DNA of 64,000 bases from Sporosarcina sp. FSL K6-1522 (GTDB lineage Bacteria > Bacillota > Bacilli > Bacillales_A > Planococcaceae): the NCBI RefSeq assembly GCF_038622445.1, contig NZ_CP152019.1, positions 3,384,501 to 3,448,500 on the forward strand. The letters run 5' to 3'. The notes beneath the pieces are model-generated. The model saw nothing but the letters and a program-made list of their open reading frames with translations, ran no database searches and was not told the DNA's origin. The position numbers and the translations under genes were made by a program. Below are positions 32,496 to 40,959 of this stretch, one piece after another; the first letter of the stretch is position 1, and each line of letters opens with the position of its first letter.

Positions 32496-33500
32496 TTATT
32501 TCTGTTTAATGTGTACGGCCCTCGTGACTAAAAGTTCATCGCCTAACGAAACGGTCCAGAGTCCTGTACTGCCGTTCTTTTGCCCTCGTGGGATCTGAAC
32601 GACTGTCGACAGTTTGGCCTTTTCCCCCTTTTTTAGTAAAAGACGAATCGGCGTGTCTAGTTCGGCCTCCACACCAGGAAGAATGGCGTATTTTCCCTTT
32701 TTCGCTAACGTGACCAATTTTGCTTCTGAAAATGCTTTTTCCGCTAATTGTCTATGCGTATTCCAGTCGTTGCCATCGTTTAGCGTCACGACAATGATGT
32801 TTTTCCCGTCTTTCTCGAAATAGGTAATTAACGTCCGACCAGCCGCTTTTGTAAAGCCGGTTTTTCCAGCAAGGGCAGTCGGTTCGGCGTGGAGCAAGCG
32901 ATGCTTGTTGCGCCAGCTGTATGTCTGCTCTTCTCCCTTGTACACATGTTGTTTCGTCGTCGCGATGGTTCGAAAGCGATCATTTTCCATCGCAAAGCGC
33001 ATCATCAATGCCGTATCATACGCAGTGGATAAATGGCGTTCATCATGCAGACCCGATGGATTGGTAAATACCGTGTCATTCAGTCCATACAGCAACGCCT
33101 TCTCATTCATCAAGTCCACAAAGCCCTCTAGCGAACCACCTGCATGTTCCGCCAAGGCCCGCGCCGCATCATTGCCCGAACGCAACATCAGGCCGTACAG
33201 CAATGCGTCTGCATCGATTTTCATACCTTGCTGCAAATATAGCGAAGACCCTTCCGCCAATGCCGCTTCGGGGGATATGGTAACCTCTCCAGCGGCAACT
33301 CCACTTTCAATAAACGTGAAAGCCGTCCAGACCTTTGTCAAACTAGCGATGGGCAATTGGACAGTCTCATTGTAGCCATCCAATAATCTGCCTGTATCTG
33401 CATCAATAACGGCCCAGGCATTTCCAGCTGCCGCTACTTTCGGGCTAACTCCAAGAAATAGTGAGAAAAACAGGACAATCAGCAGCGCCCGTTTTACCAT
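32496..33500 (-). CDS. D-alanyl-D-alanine carboxypeptidase (DacB/DacF-like)
   Basis: A 334-aa penicillin-binding protein of the S11 family. Signal peptide at about 1-25 (ALLIVLFFSLFLGVSPKVAAA). Motifs: SLTK (catalytic Ser, about 53), SGN (about 108), KTG (about 217). It trims the pentapeptide of cortex or wall peptidoglycan. Position after scpB matches dacB of B. subtilis, but at 334 aa it is shorter (dacB about 380), so I leave the symbol open. Confidence 0.88.
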   Translation of the reverse strand: MVKRALLIVLFFSLFLGVSPKVAAAGNAWAVIDADTGRLLDGYNETVQLPIASLTKVWTAFTFIESGVAAGEVTISPEAALAEGSSLYLQQGMKIDADALLYGLMLRSGNDAARALAEHAGGSLEGFVDLMNEKALLYGLNDTVFTNPSGLHDERHLSTAYDTALMMRFAMENDRFRTIATTKQHVYKGEEQTYSWRNKHRLLHAEPTALAGKTGFTKAAGRTLITYFEKDGKNIIVVTLNDGNDWNTHRQLAEKAFSEAKLVTLAKKGKYAILPGVEAELDTPIRLLLKKGEKAKLSTVVQIPRGQKNGSTGLWTVSLGDELLVTRAVHIKQK

Positions 33501-33517
33501 TCGACTCCTCCTCGCGC

Positions 33518-34108
33518 TTACTCTTCGATTGCAAAAGCTTCCTGAAACTTCGTCATAAACAAATCTGTATCCCCCACTCCTTGGTCTTCTTCTTGTTGAA
33601 GTGGTGGTAACCCTTCAAGCGAAGCCAGTCCAAAGCGATCTAGGAATAATTCCGTCGTCCCATACAATATAGCTCGTCCGCTGCCTTCCGATCGTCCTTT
33701 TTCCATAATCAGCCCTTTCGCAATAAGCGTATTAATCGGCCCTTCGGATTTCACACCGCGCAGATCATCGATTTCCACACGTGTTACAGGCTGTCTATAC
33801 GCAATAATCGCCAGCACTTCAAGCGAGGCTTGTGTCATGGATTTCGGGGCTGGATTTTCTAGCAGCCGCTTAATGACATCTGCAAATTCGGCTTTCGTCA
33901 CTAGGCGGTACGCTCCTCCAAAAACCTTTAGCGTAATGCCACTATCCTCTCGGCTCTCATATCCCTGTCGCAAGCGCTCAAGCACAGCCATCACTGCTGT
34001 TTCCTCTCGCTCAATGAGTCCAGCCAGCTGTTTAACAGACAAGCCATCATCACCCGCTATAAACAAAAAGCTTTCAAGCATCGCTGCCAAGCGGTCTTCC
34101 ATTTCCAT
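33518..34108 (-). CDS. scpB: Segregation and condensation protein B
   Basis: A 196-aa protein made of two winged helix domains, typical of ScpB (ESFLFIAGDDGLSVKQLAGL; TQASLEVLAIIAYRQPVTRV). It forms a complex with ScpA and SMC to organise the chromosome. I chose ATG 34108, nine bases after GGAGG and directly after the scpA stop. Confidence 0.92.
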   Translation of the reverse strand: MEMEDRLAAMLESFLFIAGDDGLSVKQLAGLIEREETAVMAVLERLRQGYESREDSGITLKVFGGAYRLVTKAEFADVIKRLLENPAPKSMTQASLEVLAIIAYRQPVTRVEIDDLRGVKSEGPINTLIAKGLIMEKGRSEGSGRAILYGTTELFLDRFGLASLEGLPPLQQEEDQGVGDTDLFMTKFQEAFAIEE

Positions 34109-34109
34109 A

Positions 34110-34859
34110 TTATTCATCCTCCCGTCGGAACAGCACTGTCAATTTATCAAAATTCCCTTGTTGCTCGACAATGATATCCCGCCGTTTCATCAATTCTAAT
34201 AACGACATGAAAGTGACAACAAGTTCAGGAATGTCCCCTTCTTCGAATAATGCGTAGAAGTCGCATTTCCCACCGCCTCTTTCAAGCTTCGCCATAATTT
34301 CGTCCATTTTCTCACCAACAGATAGCTCTGTTTTTGAAATCCTTGCCGTCAGCGGCGCCTTCAAACGATTTCTTTCTAGCATCTTTTGAAACGCACCGAT
34401 CAAATCAAAGACATTCAAATTTTCTTCTGACTCCGTCACAATAAGTTCGCCGAATTCAGATAGGTCACCAGGCGTTTTTGTAAAATGCTCGGATCGTTCG
34501 TCTGCTGATTCTTTTAAACTTTCAGCTGCCTCCTTATATTTCCGGTATTCAATCAAGCGCGCAACCAATTCGTCACGCGGGTCTTCTTCCATATCGTAAT
34601 CGACATCCTCATCGAATCCCTCCCCTTCGTGCACTGGGAGTAACATTTTACTCTTAATCTCGATTAGTGTAGCTGCAAGGACGAGGTATTCGCTCAATTC
34701 ATCCAACTGCAGTACACGCATCGCATGAAGGTGCTCTATGTACTGCGCGGTCAATTCAGCCATTGGAATATCATAGATATCAATTTCAAGTCGGTTAATT
34801 AAATGCAATAATAGGTCAAGGGGACCCTCAAACGCTTCCAGTCTTACTTTGTATGACAT
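34110..34859 (-). CDS. scpA: Segregation and condensation protein A
   Basis: A 249-aa kleisin. N terminus YKVRLEAFEGPLDLLLHLIN binds the SMC neck; the acidic middle (EGEGFDEDVDYDMEEDPRD) is flexible; the C terminus (FMSLLELMKRRDIIVEQQGN) is the winged helix that binds the SMC head. Acts with scpB, which follows directly. Divergent from the DUF309 gene. Confidence 0.93.
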   Translation of the reverse strand: MSYKVRLEAFEGPLDLLLHLINRLEIDIYDIPMAELTAQYIEHLHAMRVLQLDELSEYLVLAATLIEIKSKMLLPVHEGEGFDEDVDYDMEEDPRDELVARLIEYRKYKEAAESLKESADERSEHFTKTPGDLSEFGELIVTESEENLNVFDLIGAFQKMLERNRLKAPLTARISKTELSVGEKMDEIMAKLERGGGKCDFYALFEEGDIPELVVTFMSLLELMKRRDIIVEQQGNFDKLTVLFRREDE

Positions 34860-34910
34860 ATTGTGTAAAACACCTACCTAAATATTTTTACTTCAGAAAG
34901 GACTGATCTT

Positions 34911-35423
34911 ATGCATCCGTACCATCATCCGCTCTTCGTAAATTTTATGGTTTATTTTAATGATAATCAAGATTATTTCGAGTGCCACGAAGTTTTAGAA
35001 GAATATTGGAAATCACTACCTGACAGTAACAAAGAACATCCGCTCACAGCCTTTATTTTACTGTCGACAGGATTGTATCATTGGCGTAGAGGTAATACGA
35101 TTGGTGCGCTGCGTACCTTGCGAAAATCACACGCAAAATTTTCGATTTTCCCAGCTCTCTACAGGGCAGAAATCGATATGAACAAATTAGCGCTCGATGT
35201 GCAGCAGGTTTTACAACAAGTAGAGAATGGGCAACCCTTTCACGCTTTCTCATTACGTATAGCATCCGAACAACTACAAACACATATCGAAACAACAAAG
35301 CCTTCTATGCAACTACTCCCTTTCGGTAGCGATGCCATTATTCATAAACATATGCGGCGAGACCGCAGTAATATTCTCCGTGAGCGCAACAAAGCGCAAG
35401 CAATTCGAGAGGCTAGAGGCTAG
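34911..35423 (+). CDS. DUF309 domain protein (YpuF-like)
   Basis: A 170-aa soluble helical protein with the DUF309 signature in YFECHEVLEEYWKS (about 21-34) and LYHWRRGN (about 60). Its position next to scpA matches ypuF of B. subtilis. The short intergenic region shared with scpA would hold divergent promoters. Near the end, the codons repeat GGCTAGA in tandem. Biochemical role unknown. Confidence 0.8.
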   Translation: MHPYHHPLFVNFMVYFNDNQDYFECHEVLEEYWKSLPDSNKEHPLTAFILLSTGLYHWRRGNTIGALRTLRKSHAKFSIFPALYRAEIDMNKLALDVQQVLQQVENGQPFHAFSLRIASEQLQTHIETTKPSMQLLPFGSDAIIHKHMRRDRSNILRERNKAQAIREARG

Positions 35424-35444
35424 AAGCTGAAGACTAGACGCAGA

Positions 35445-35486
35445 AAAGAAGAAGGGCAGAAATTATTCATCTGCGCCTTCTTCTTT
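35445..35486. terminator. Bidirectional terminator between DUF309 gene and ribT
   Basis: AAAGAAGAAGGGCAGA (35445-35460) pairs with TCTGCGCCTTCTTCTTT (35470-35486) with a single bulge. A/T-rich flanks on both sides serve both convergent genes. It overlaps the ribT stop codon region. Confidence 0.75.
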
Positions 35487-35828
35487 CAATTTACATTTCT
35501 GTATGAATGAATGGGTTTCTTCGGTACTTATACATTCCTTTTCAGGAAAAAGCGCCTGCAGTTTTGTGACCATTTCCTTGCCAACCCCTTCGCCTCGAAA
35601 GGATGGATTGACAGAAATATGTTGTAATTTATACGCATCGTTTCCTAATTCCATGCCGATTAAACCGATGAAATCATCATCTTCTTTCAACAAATACAAT
35701 TGCCAAGTATCGTCTGTTTCATAACGATGAATAGTTTCCTGCAATTTTTTCGCCGTTTTATCGCCAGGCATATAAGATAACAAGCCCATCGCAATTTTTT
35801 CATACGTTTTTTTATAGCGTAAAAGCAT
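35463..35828 (-). CDS. ribT: RibT-like GNAT acetyltransferase
   Basis: A 121-aa GNAT-fold protein. The acetyl-CoA loop is seen in ISVNPSFRGEGVGKEMV (about 72-88). Start MLLRYKKTYEKIAMGLLSYM is almost the same as B. subtilis RibT from memory. RibT is encoded near the riboflavin operon in Bacillus, but its substrate is unsettled. ATG 35828 follows AAGGGA. No rib genes lie nearby. Confidence 0.82.
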   Translation of the reverse strand: MLLRYKKTYEKIAMGLLSYMPGDKTAKKLQETIHRYETDDTWQLYLLKEDDDFIGLIGMELGNDAYKLQHISVNPSFRGEGVGKEMVTKLQALFPEKECISTEETHSFIQKCKLKEEGADE

Positions 35829-35855
35829 CAATTGAATCCCTTCTTTTCTGAAAGC

Positions 35856-35886
35856 CCTCCATCGCTTACGAACGATGGAGGTTTTT
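35856..35886. terminator. Hairpin between the lysA-coupled peptide gene and ribT
   Basis: CCTCCATCG (35856-35864) pairs with CGATGGAGG (35873-35881). TTTTT follows on the plus strand; on the minus strand, the direction of lysA, only GCTTTC follows. It probably ends the lysA-peptide unit with modest efficiency. Confidence 0.5.
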
Positions 35887-35906
35887 CAATAATAAGTAGC
35901 TGCCAA

Positions 35907-36011
35907 TTAGCGTGGATCAATGATTGGAACAACAAAATTCCAGTAAATCAATCCCCACACAATTGCCGCGACTACGATAAACAAGAATAGGAGGATATTG
36001 CGTTTCCTCAT
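35907..36011 (-). CDS. Membrane peptide translationally coupled to lysA (34 aa)
   Basis: A 34-aa frame, MRKRNILLFLFIVVAAIVWG..., one transmembrane helix (about 6-26) with a basic cytoplasmic start and a short extracytoplasmic tail (VVPIIDPR). Its ATG overlaps the lysA stop (ATGA). AGGAGGAG inside the lysA end is perfectly placed. Coupling and site quality argue that it is translated. No family recognised; function unknown. Confidence 0.6.
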   Translation of the reverse strand: MRKRNILLFLFIVVAAIVWGLIYWNFVVPIIDPR

Positions 36012-37336
36012 ATCGTCTCCTCCTGTTTTACTTTTTGTAGAGGGATATCGAGTCTAATGACATCTTCATACGTTTCTCTTCTGACTACGAGTTGGTGTTC
36101 ACCATTTTCACAGAAGACGATGGCCGGTTTGGGAAGCCGGTTGTAATTGCTAGCCATCGAGTAACCGTAAGCGCCTGTACAGAACACAGCAATGACATCT
36201 CCTTCTGTTGGTGCAGCAAGATAGGCCTCTTCTATGATTTTATCACCAGACTCACAACACTTCCCAGCAATGGTAACTTTGTCATCATGTGGTTCATCCA
36301 TGCGATTCGCAGATGCCGCTGTATAATGTGCACCGTATAATGCTGGACGTATATTATCCGCCATTCCACCATCAACAGCAATATATGTACGGACACCTGG
36401 AACGACCTTCGCACTGCCCGTCGTATACAGTGTTGTACCTGCGTCTCCAACGAGTGACCTACCTGGCTCAATCCAAATTTCAGGAACAGGATAGTTGTAA
36501 CTACGTGTCAATGCTAAAACAACAGTTGCCATTTCTTCAACATACACGGCTGGAGCAAGTGGCGTGTCTTCTTCCGTATAACGGATGCCAAAGCCGCCGC
36601 CTAAATTTAAGACCGTACAGATGAATGCATGATTGTCGCGCCATGTAATCATTTTCTCCATTAATGCTTCTGCTGCCAAACGAAAAGCATCTGTTTCAAA
36701 AATTTGAGAACCGATATGGCAATGCATACCGAGCAGCTCAATATATGGGTGATCATGCAACTGCAAAAATGCTTCATCCGTTTGCCCATTTTTTAAGTCG
36801 AAGCCGAATTTAGAATCTTCTTGCCCCGTCGTAATGTAATCATGTGTATGCGCTTCTACGCCTGGTGTAACTCGAATGAGCACATTCATTTTCTCTTTAC
36901 GCGTTTCAGCAATTTCTTTCACCAATGCAATTTCAGAAAAGTTGTCAATGACGATACAGCCAATTTTTTCATCGAACGCATATTGCAGTTCCGTAAAGCT
37001 CTTGTTGTTACCATGGAAATGAATCCGTTCACGTGGGAATCCAGCAGCAACTGCCGTATGTAACTCTCCACCCGAAACAACGTCTAACGACAACCCTTCC
37101 TGTTCGGCCACTTCATAAATGGCAATAGACGAAAACGCTTTGCTCGCATACGCAACTTGCGCACGCATCCCTGCATTTTTGAACGTCTCTTTGAAGGCCT
37201 TTGCTCGTTCACGAAACAATGCAATATCATAGACATTGAGTGGTGTTCCATACGTATGCGCAAGATCGATTGCGTCTACACCACCAATAGTCAAATGTCC
37301 TTTGTCATTTACGGTTTGTGTTCCGTAGAGATGCAT
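36008..37336 (-). CDS. lysA: Diaminopimelate decarboxylase
   Basis: A 442-aa PLP enzyme that converts meso-diaminopimelate to lysine, the last step of lysine synthesis. The PLP lysine is in QVAYASKAFSS (about 44). HxxGxxxxxx in GMHCHIGSQIFE (about 200) and the late CESGDKI segment carry the substrate site. It lies downstream of spoVAF as in Bacillus. No lysine riboswitch is seen upstream (37337-37540); dapA at 48.6 kb has one. Confidence 0.93.
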   Translation of the reverse strand: MHLYGTQTVNDKGHLTIGGVDAIDLAHTYGTPLNVYDIALFRERAKAFKETFKNAGMRAQVAYASKAFSSIAIYEVAEQEGLSLDVVSGGELHTAVAAGFPRERIHFHGNNKSFTELQYAFDEKIGCIVIDNFSEIALVKEIAETRKEKMNVLIRVTPGVEAHTHDYITTGQEDSKFGFDLKNGQTDEAFLQLHDHPYIELLGMHCHIGSQIFETDAFRLAAEALMEKMITWRDNHAFICTVLNLGGGFGIRYTEEDTPLAPAVYVEEMATVVLALTRSYNYPVPEIWIEPGRSLVGDAGTTLYTTGSAKVVPGVRTYIAVDGGMADNIRPALYGAHYTAASANRMDEPHDDKVTIAGKCCESGDKIIEEAYLAAPTEGDVIAVFCTGAYGYSMASNYNRLPKPAIVFCENGEHQLVVRRETYEDVIRLDIPLQKVKQEETI

Positions 37337-37540
37337 AATGCATCCCCCCTCCCAATTCTTATCGACTATGCCTCGGCGTAATTGTATCTAGAGGCATTAT
37401 CTTCATTCAGCAAGTGCTTGAACACCCACTGAACAGGAAAACAAAAATGCATTCATCTCACCACATAGAGAGATGGTGATTTTCCGCTGAATGATGATAA
37501 CTAAAACTTTATCATAACAGAGTGGGGGGTGGCAATCCTC

Positions 37541-38989
37541 TTATGAAACACGGTCCCGATTCGGCGCATCTGTGATGAACGGCCTAGGTTCATCGGCAGT
37601 CATTGGAAACCTGATAAGGACACGCAACATCGCCTGTGGAAAAAACGGTACAGCTGGCCATAGATACGGTACACCCATCGGTTTTAGCGAACATAGATAG
37701 TAGAAAAGAACTGCCATTGACAGGAAGAATCCAGGTGCCCCAAGAAGCGCTGTCGCTAACAATATAAAAATCCGAAATACTTTTGTCGTAATACTTAATT
37801 CATAAGAAGGGATGGCAAACGTAAAAATAGCACTGACGGCTACATATAAAACGACCTCTGGCGTGAACAACCCAACGTCTATCGCTACTTGACCAATGAC
37901 GATAGCCGCAACGAGCCCCATGGCGGTCGACATCGGCGTCGGGGTGTGAATGGCCGCCATCCGTAGCACCTCAATGCCAATATCGCCGATTAATAACTGG
38001 AGCAGAAGTGGTACTTCCCCGATATCTTTTGGGCCGATATAACTCAGAAAATCTGGCAAATACTGCTGATTCGTCGCTATCAAATACCAAAATGGCAATA
38101 GCACCAAACTCATTACCGCCCCGAAAAAGCGAATCGACCGAACCGCCGTCCCTAGAAAGGGAGCCTGACGGTATTCCTCCGCATGTTGTAAATGATGAAA
38201 TAATGTAGCCGGCACGAGTATGGCAGAAGGTGACGTATCCACAATAATCGCAATATGCCCTTCCAACAAATGCGCCGCACAAATATCAGGCCGCTCCGTA
38301 AAACGCACAAAAGGCATGGGATGAAAACGCTGTTTGAACAAAAACTCTTCGAGCGACTTGTCCGTCATCGTTAAACCGTCATGATCAATGGCGTCGAGCC
38401 TTTCCCTGATATAAGCTAAATGCTCCTCACTCGCAGCCCCTTGCATATACGTAATGGCAACGTCGGTTTTTCCATTCAATGTCGTTTTATGCATTTCAAA
38501 ACGTAACTTTTCAGTACGAAGCCGCCTTCTCACAAGTGCCGTATTTTGGATTAAATTTTCTGTAAAACCGTCTCGCGGTCCCCTAACAACTTTTTCATTG
38601 TCCGGCTCTTCTGGCTGCCTCCCTGGATACGATCGAATATCAATCGTGAATACATACCCCTCAGGTGTGACAAATGCAGCCTGCCCACTTAAAATCGCCG
38701 TCAGTAATTCATCGGCATCTTTCACATCCGATACGGCATGATATGGGAAAAAGGACAGGAAGCGTTCAGCCCCGTCCCCTTCCTGGTCTCTCCGTCCCGT
38801 ATTTCCTTGCATTTCCGTCAACAAAGTCGTAATCGTGTTGCCGTCTACAAGCCCATTAATATACAGTAATAGCGCTGGCATATCCCAAAGATGCAACGAC
38901 CGAGCAGTGGCATCGAATGTCTCACCTTTCCCAAAACGAGCTTCGAACCACTCTTGCCCTTCTTGCATTGACCGAAATAATTTCTTCAT
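37541..38989 (-). CDS. spoVAF: Stage V sporulation protein AF (GerA family)
   Basis: A 482-aa membrane protein of the GerA/SpoVAF family; N-terminal soluble part with FVTPEGYVFTIDIRSYPGRQ, then about five helices from residue 295 onward. It influences dipicolinate and germinant channels in the spore inner membrane. Only spoVAF is present here; spoVAA-AEb are not between sigF and it. Start taken at ATG 38989 (GAGG nine bases upstream); two starts upstream are possible. Expected under sigma-G. Confidence 0.85.
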   Translation of the reverse strand: MKKLFRSMQEGQEWFEARFGKGETFDATARSLHLWDMPALLLYINGLVDGNTITTLLTEMQGNTGRRDQEGDGAERFLSFFPYHAVSDVKDADELLTAILSGQAAFVTPEGYVFTIDIRSYPGRQPEEPDNEKVVRGPRDGFTENLIQNTALVRRRLRTEKLRFEMHKTTLNGKTDVAITYMQGAASEEHLAYIRERLDAIDHDGLTMTDKSLEEFLFKQRFHPMPFVRFTERPDICAAHLLEGHIAIIVDTSPSAILVPATLFHHLQHAEEYRQAPFLGTAVRSIRFFGAVMSLVLLPFWYLIATNQQYLPDFLSYIGPKDIGEVPLLLQLLIGDIGIEVLRMAAIHTPTPMSTAMGLVAAIVIGQVAIDVGLFTPEVVLYVAVSAIFTFAIPSYELSITTKVFRIFILLATALLGAPGFFLSMAVLFYYLCSLKPMGVPYLWPAVPFFPQAMLRVLIRFPMTADEPRPFITDAPNRDRVS

Positions 38990-39021
38990 TGTTTCCATCC
39001 TCACTTTTCACGAACTACGTT

Positions 39022-39822
39022 TTATCCATTCGAAGAGCTTTTGCTGAAACCAGGTATACTTTCTTCCGCATTGACACCCATCCACAATTTGAGTTGCGCC
39101 AAAATTTTCTTTTCGAGTCGCGAAACTTGCACTTGGGAAATGCCGATACGTTCCGCAATATCGCTTTGCGTACAATCTAAATAGTAGCGCATGTAAATAA
39201 TGGTCTGATCCCGCTTATTTAATTTAGAAATCACATCGCGTAGCGGAATATGATCGAATACCCGCTCCGAACGATCATCTCGCAGTTGATCCATTAGTGT
39301 TAAACTATCCCCTTCACTTTCATACAACTGCTCATGAAGAGATGCGGGATCACGCAAGGCATCGGAAGCAAGGATGATTTCATCGACAGTCACCTCTAAT
39401 ACCTCGGCAACCTCTGATATAGATGGCGACCTGCCATGCTTCTTCACGTAATCATCCGTCGCATGGCGGATTTTAAAGCTCAACTCACGGATGGATCGGC
39501 TCACTTTCACCATGCCGTCATCCCGAAGAAAACGCTGAATCTCCCCGACAATCATTGGCACCGCATAAGTTGAAAACTTCACGTCATAAGACAAATCGAA
39601 TTTATCAATCGATTTCATCAGACCGATACAACCAATTTGAAACAAGTCCTCTGGATCAGCACCGCGGGATGCAAAGCGTTGAACAATAGACCAAACGAGG
39701 CGAGTATTCCCTTCCACCATCACTCGCCGTGCTTCCTTATCGCCTTCTTGAGATACTTTAATCAATTCCCGCATCTTCTCCTGAGACAACAAAACACCTT
39801 GTTTTTCAACGGATACGTCCAT
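39022..39822 (-). CDS. sigF: Forespore sigma factor SigF
   Basis: A 266-aa sigma-70 family factor. Region 2 is LVWSIVQRFASRGADPEDLF and FDLSYDVKFSTYAVPMIVGE; region 3 follows; region 4 is QSDIAERIGISQVQVSRLEK (about 225-245). It directs the first forespore-specific transcription and is held inactive by SpoIIAB, encoded just upstream. Four bases separate the two genes. Confidence 0.95.
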   Translation of the reverse strand: MDVSVEKQGVLLSQEKMRELIKVSQEGDKEARRVMVEGNTRLVWSIVQRFASRGADPEDLFQIGCIGLMKSIDKFDLSYDVKFSTYAVPMIVGEIQRFLRDDGMVKVSRSIRELSFKIRHATDDYVKKHGRSPSISEVAEVLEVTVDEIILASDALRDPASLHEQLYESEGDSLTLMDQLRDDRSERVFDHIPLRDVISKLNKRDQTIIYMRYYLDCTQSDIAERIGISQVQVSRLEKKILAQLKLWMGVNAEESIPGFSKSSSNG

Positions 39823-39825
39823 AGG

Positions 39826-40272
39826 TCACCTCATTCTGCTTACTTCCGTAACCGGAGAAAACATTTTCTCAAATCTAACGATTGTTCCATTTCCCATAGA
39901 AGATTCAACTGAAAGACTATCCGCAAAACTTTCCATAATAGTAAAGCCCATCCCTGATCGTTCCATAAACGGACGCGTCGTGAACATTGGTTCCATCGCC
40001 TGCTCCACGTCGAAAATGCCCGCTCCTTCATCCCGAACAGTCATCGTTACTTTCTCTCCTTCAATGACCGCATGAAGCGTCACAAGACTCTTGCCGTCGC
40101 AGTCATAGCCATGGATAATAGCGTTTGTTACAGCTTCTGACACAATGGTTTTGAATTCCGAAATCTCTTCAATTGTCGGATCCAGCGGTGTGATAAAGCA
40201 CGTCATCGCCATTCTTGCCAGTGCTTCGTTCTCCTCAATTGCGACGAATGATAACGTCATTTCATTGTTCAT
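39826..40272 (-). CDS. spoIIAB: Anti-sigma F factor SpoIIAB
   Basis: A 148-aa GHKL-fold kinase/anti-sigma factor. The ATP site shows N-box EAVTNAIIHGYD (about 47-58), DEGAGI (about 86) and GMGFTIM (about 110). It binds SigF with ATP, and phosphorylates SpoIIAA. ATG 40272 follows GGAGGGG and overlaps the end of spoIIAA by 11 bp. Confidence 0.95.
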   Translation of the reverse strand: MNNEMTLSFVAIEENEALARMAMTCFITPLDPTIEEISEFKTIVSEAVTNAIIHGYDCDGKSLVTLHAVIEGEKVTMTVRDEGAGIFDVEQAMEPMFTTRPFMERSGMGFTIMESFADSLSVESSMGNGTIVRFEKMFSPVTEVSRMR

Positions 40273-40615
40273 GTACAACCCCTCCAATTTCCCCGATTGT
40301 TACATCAATCGTGCCAAATCTAAGATTCGGACCTAATCCAGAATAGTTAAAGATTTTCTCCATCGTTGCAGAAGGATTCAAAATGAGTGTTTCTCCTTCT
40401 ATAGGTGCTAAATCGCGCATTCTTCCGAGAATGAGCCCAATACCCGCACTATCCATAAATCCAAGTTTGCTTAAATCCCAAACAACAGCCCGTACCTGCC
40501 CTGTGAAAATCGCTGAAGAAATATGGGTACGGATTCGATTTGCCTCATGATTATCCAATTCTCCTTGCAGTGTCACAATTAAAATTCCATTGCCTGCAAC
40601 TTCAATATTCGCCAT
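40262..40615 (-). CDS. spoIIAA: Anti-anti-sigma factor SpoIIAA
   Basis: A 117-aa STAS protein. The phosphorylated serine is in LGFMDSAGIGLILGR (about 55-58). Unphosphorylated, it binds SpoIIAB and frees SigF. First gene of the spoIIA operon, but without dacF directly upstream, unlike B. subtilis. GGAGGGGG precedes the ATG. Confidence 0.95.
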   Translation of the reverse strand: MANIEVAGNGILIVTLQGELDNHEANRIRTHISSAIFTGQVRAVVWDLSKLGFMDSAGIGLILGRMRDLAPIEGETLILNPSATMEKIFNYSGLGPNLRFGTIDVTIGEIGGVVHEQ

Positions 40616-40641
40616 GCTTTACCCCCTCCTTCCTGCGGTAT

Positions 40642-40669
40642 ATTCCACATTAGCAGGAGGGAACCCTTT
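40642..40669 (-). promoter_or_regulatory. Candidate sigma-H promoter of spoIIA
   Basis: Reading the minus strand, AAAGGGTTC (-35, 40669-40661), a 12-bp spacer, and GTGGAAT (-10, 40648-40642) approximate the sigma-H consensus RNAGGAWWW-N11-12-RNNGAAT. The start would fall about 20-25 nt before the spoIIAA ATG. spoIIA is transcribed by sigma-H and Spo0A-P in Bacillus. Spo0A boxes were not checked. Confidence 0.6.
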
Positions 40670-40800
40670 CACACTGACAGAACTAGTCATAGATAGCGGA
40701 AGGTTCTTACGATTCGACACACCTTATTGCTAAAAAAAGTATGTACATCTTGTAAATGATTTACACATGTATTGTGAAAAAGATGTGTGGGGGGATGTGT

Positions 40801-40870
40801 GCTTCAAAGACGACTTTGCGCAGTTATATAACAAGATTGATCGCTTCGAACGCGGCTTTGCGCGGTTACA
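40801..40870. repeat. Two degenerate 28-bp direct repeats upstream of spoIIA
   Basis: Segments 40801-40828 and 40843-40870 match at 22 of 28 positions (both contain CTTTGCGC-G/A-GTTA). They lie in a 290-bp region between the spoIIA promoter and the pdp terminator. No gene is convincing here, and nothing else is visible except the terminator. Possibly a small dispersed element or a binding site pair. Confidence 0.4.
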
Positions 40871-40883
40871 CAAAGCTCAACAC

Positions 40884-40944
40884 CCTCCAACACAAAAAAG
40901 AGCTACCCCTTTACCGAAAACACCTTGGTAAAAAGGATAGCTCT
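40884..40944 (-). terminator. Terminator of pdp
   Basis: On the minus strand AGAGCTA (40944-40938) pairs with TAGCTCT (40895-40889), extended inward by weaker pairing around GGTAAAAAGG and CCTTTACC. It is followed by TTTTTTGTG. It lies 16 bp after the pdp stop. Confidence 0.75.
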
Positions 40945-40959
40945 TGTCTATTATTGATA

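Noticed and set aside
35410..35440. GGCTAGA tandem repeat as a mobile element end
   Set aside because: Only two to three imperfect copies at the end of the DUF309 gene; likely local slippage.
37337..37540. Possible lysine riboswitch in front of lysA
   Set aside because: No L-box motif is present; only a weak hairpin and AT-rich sequence.
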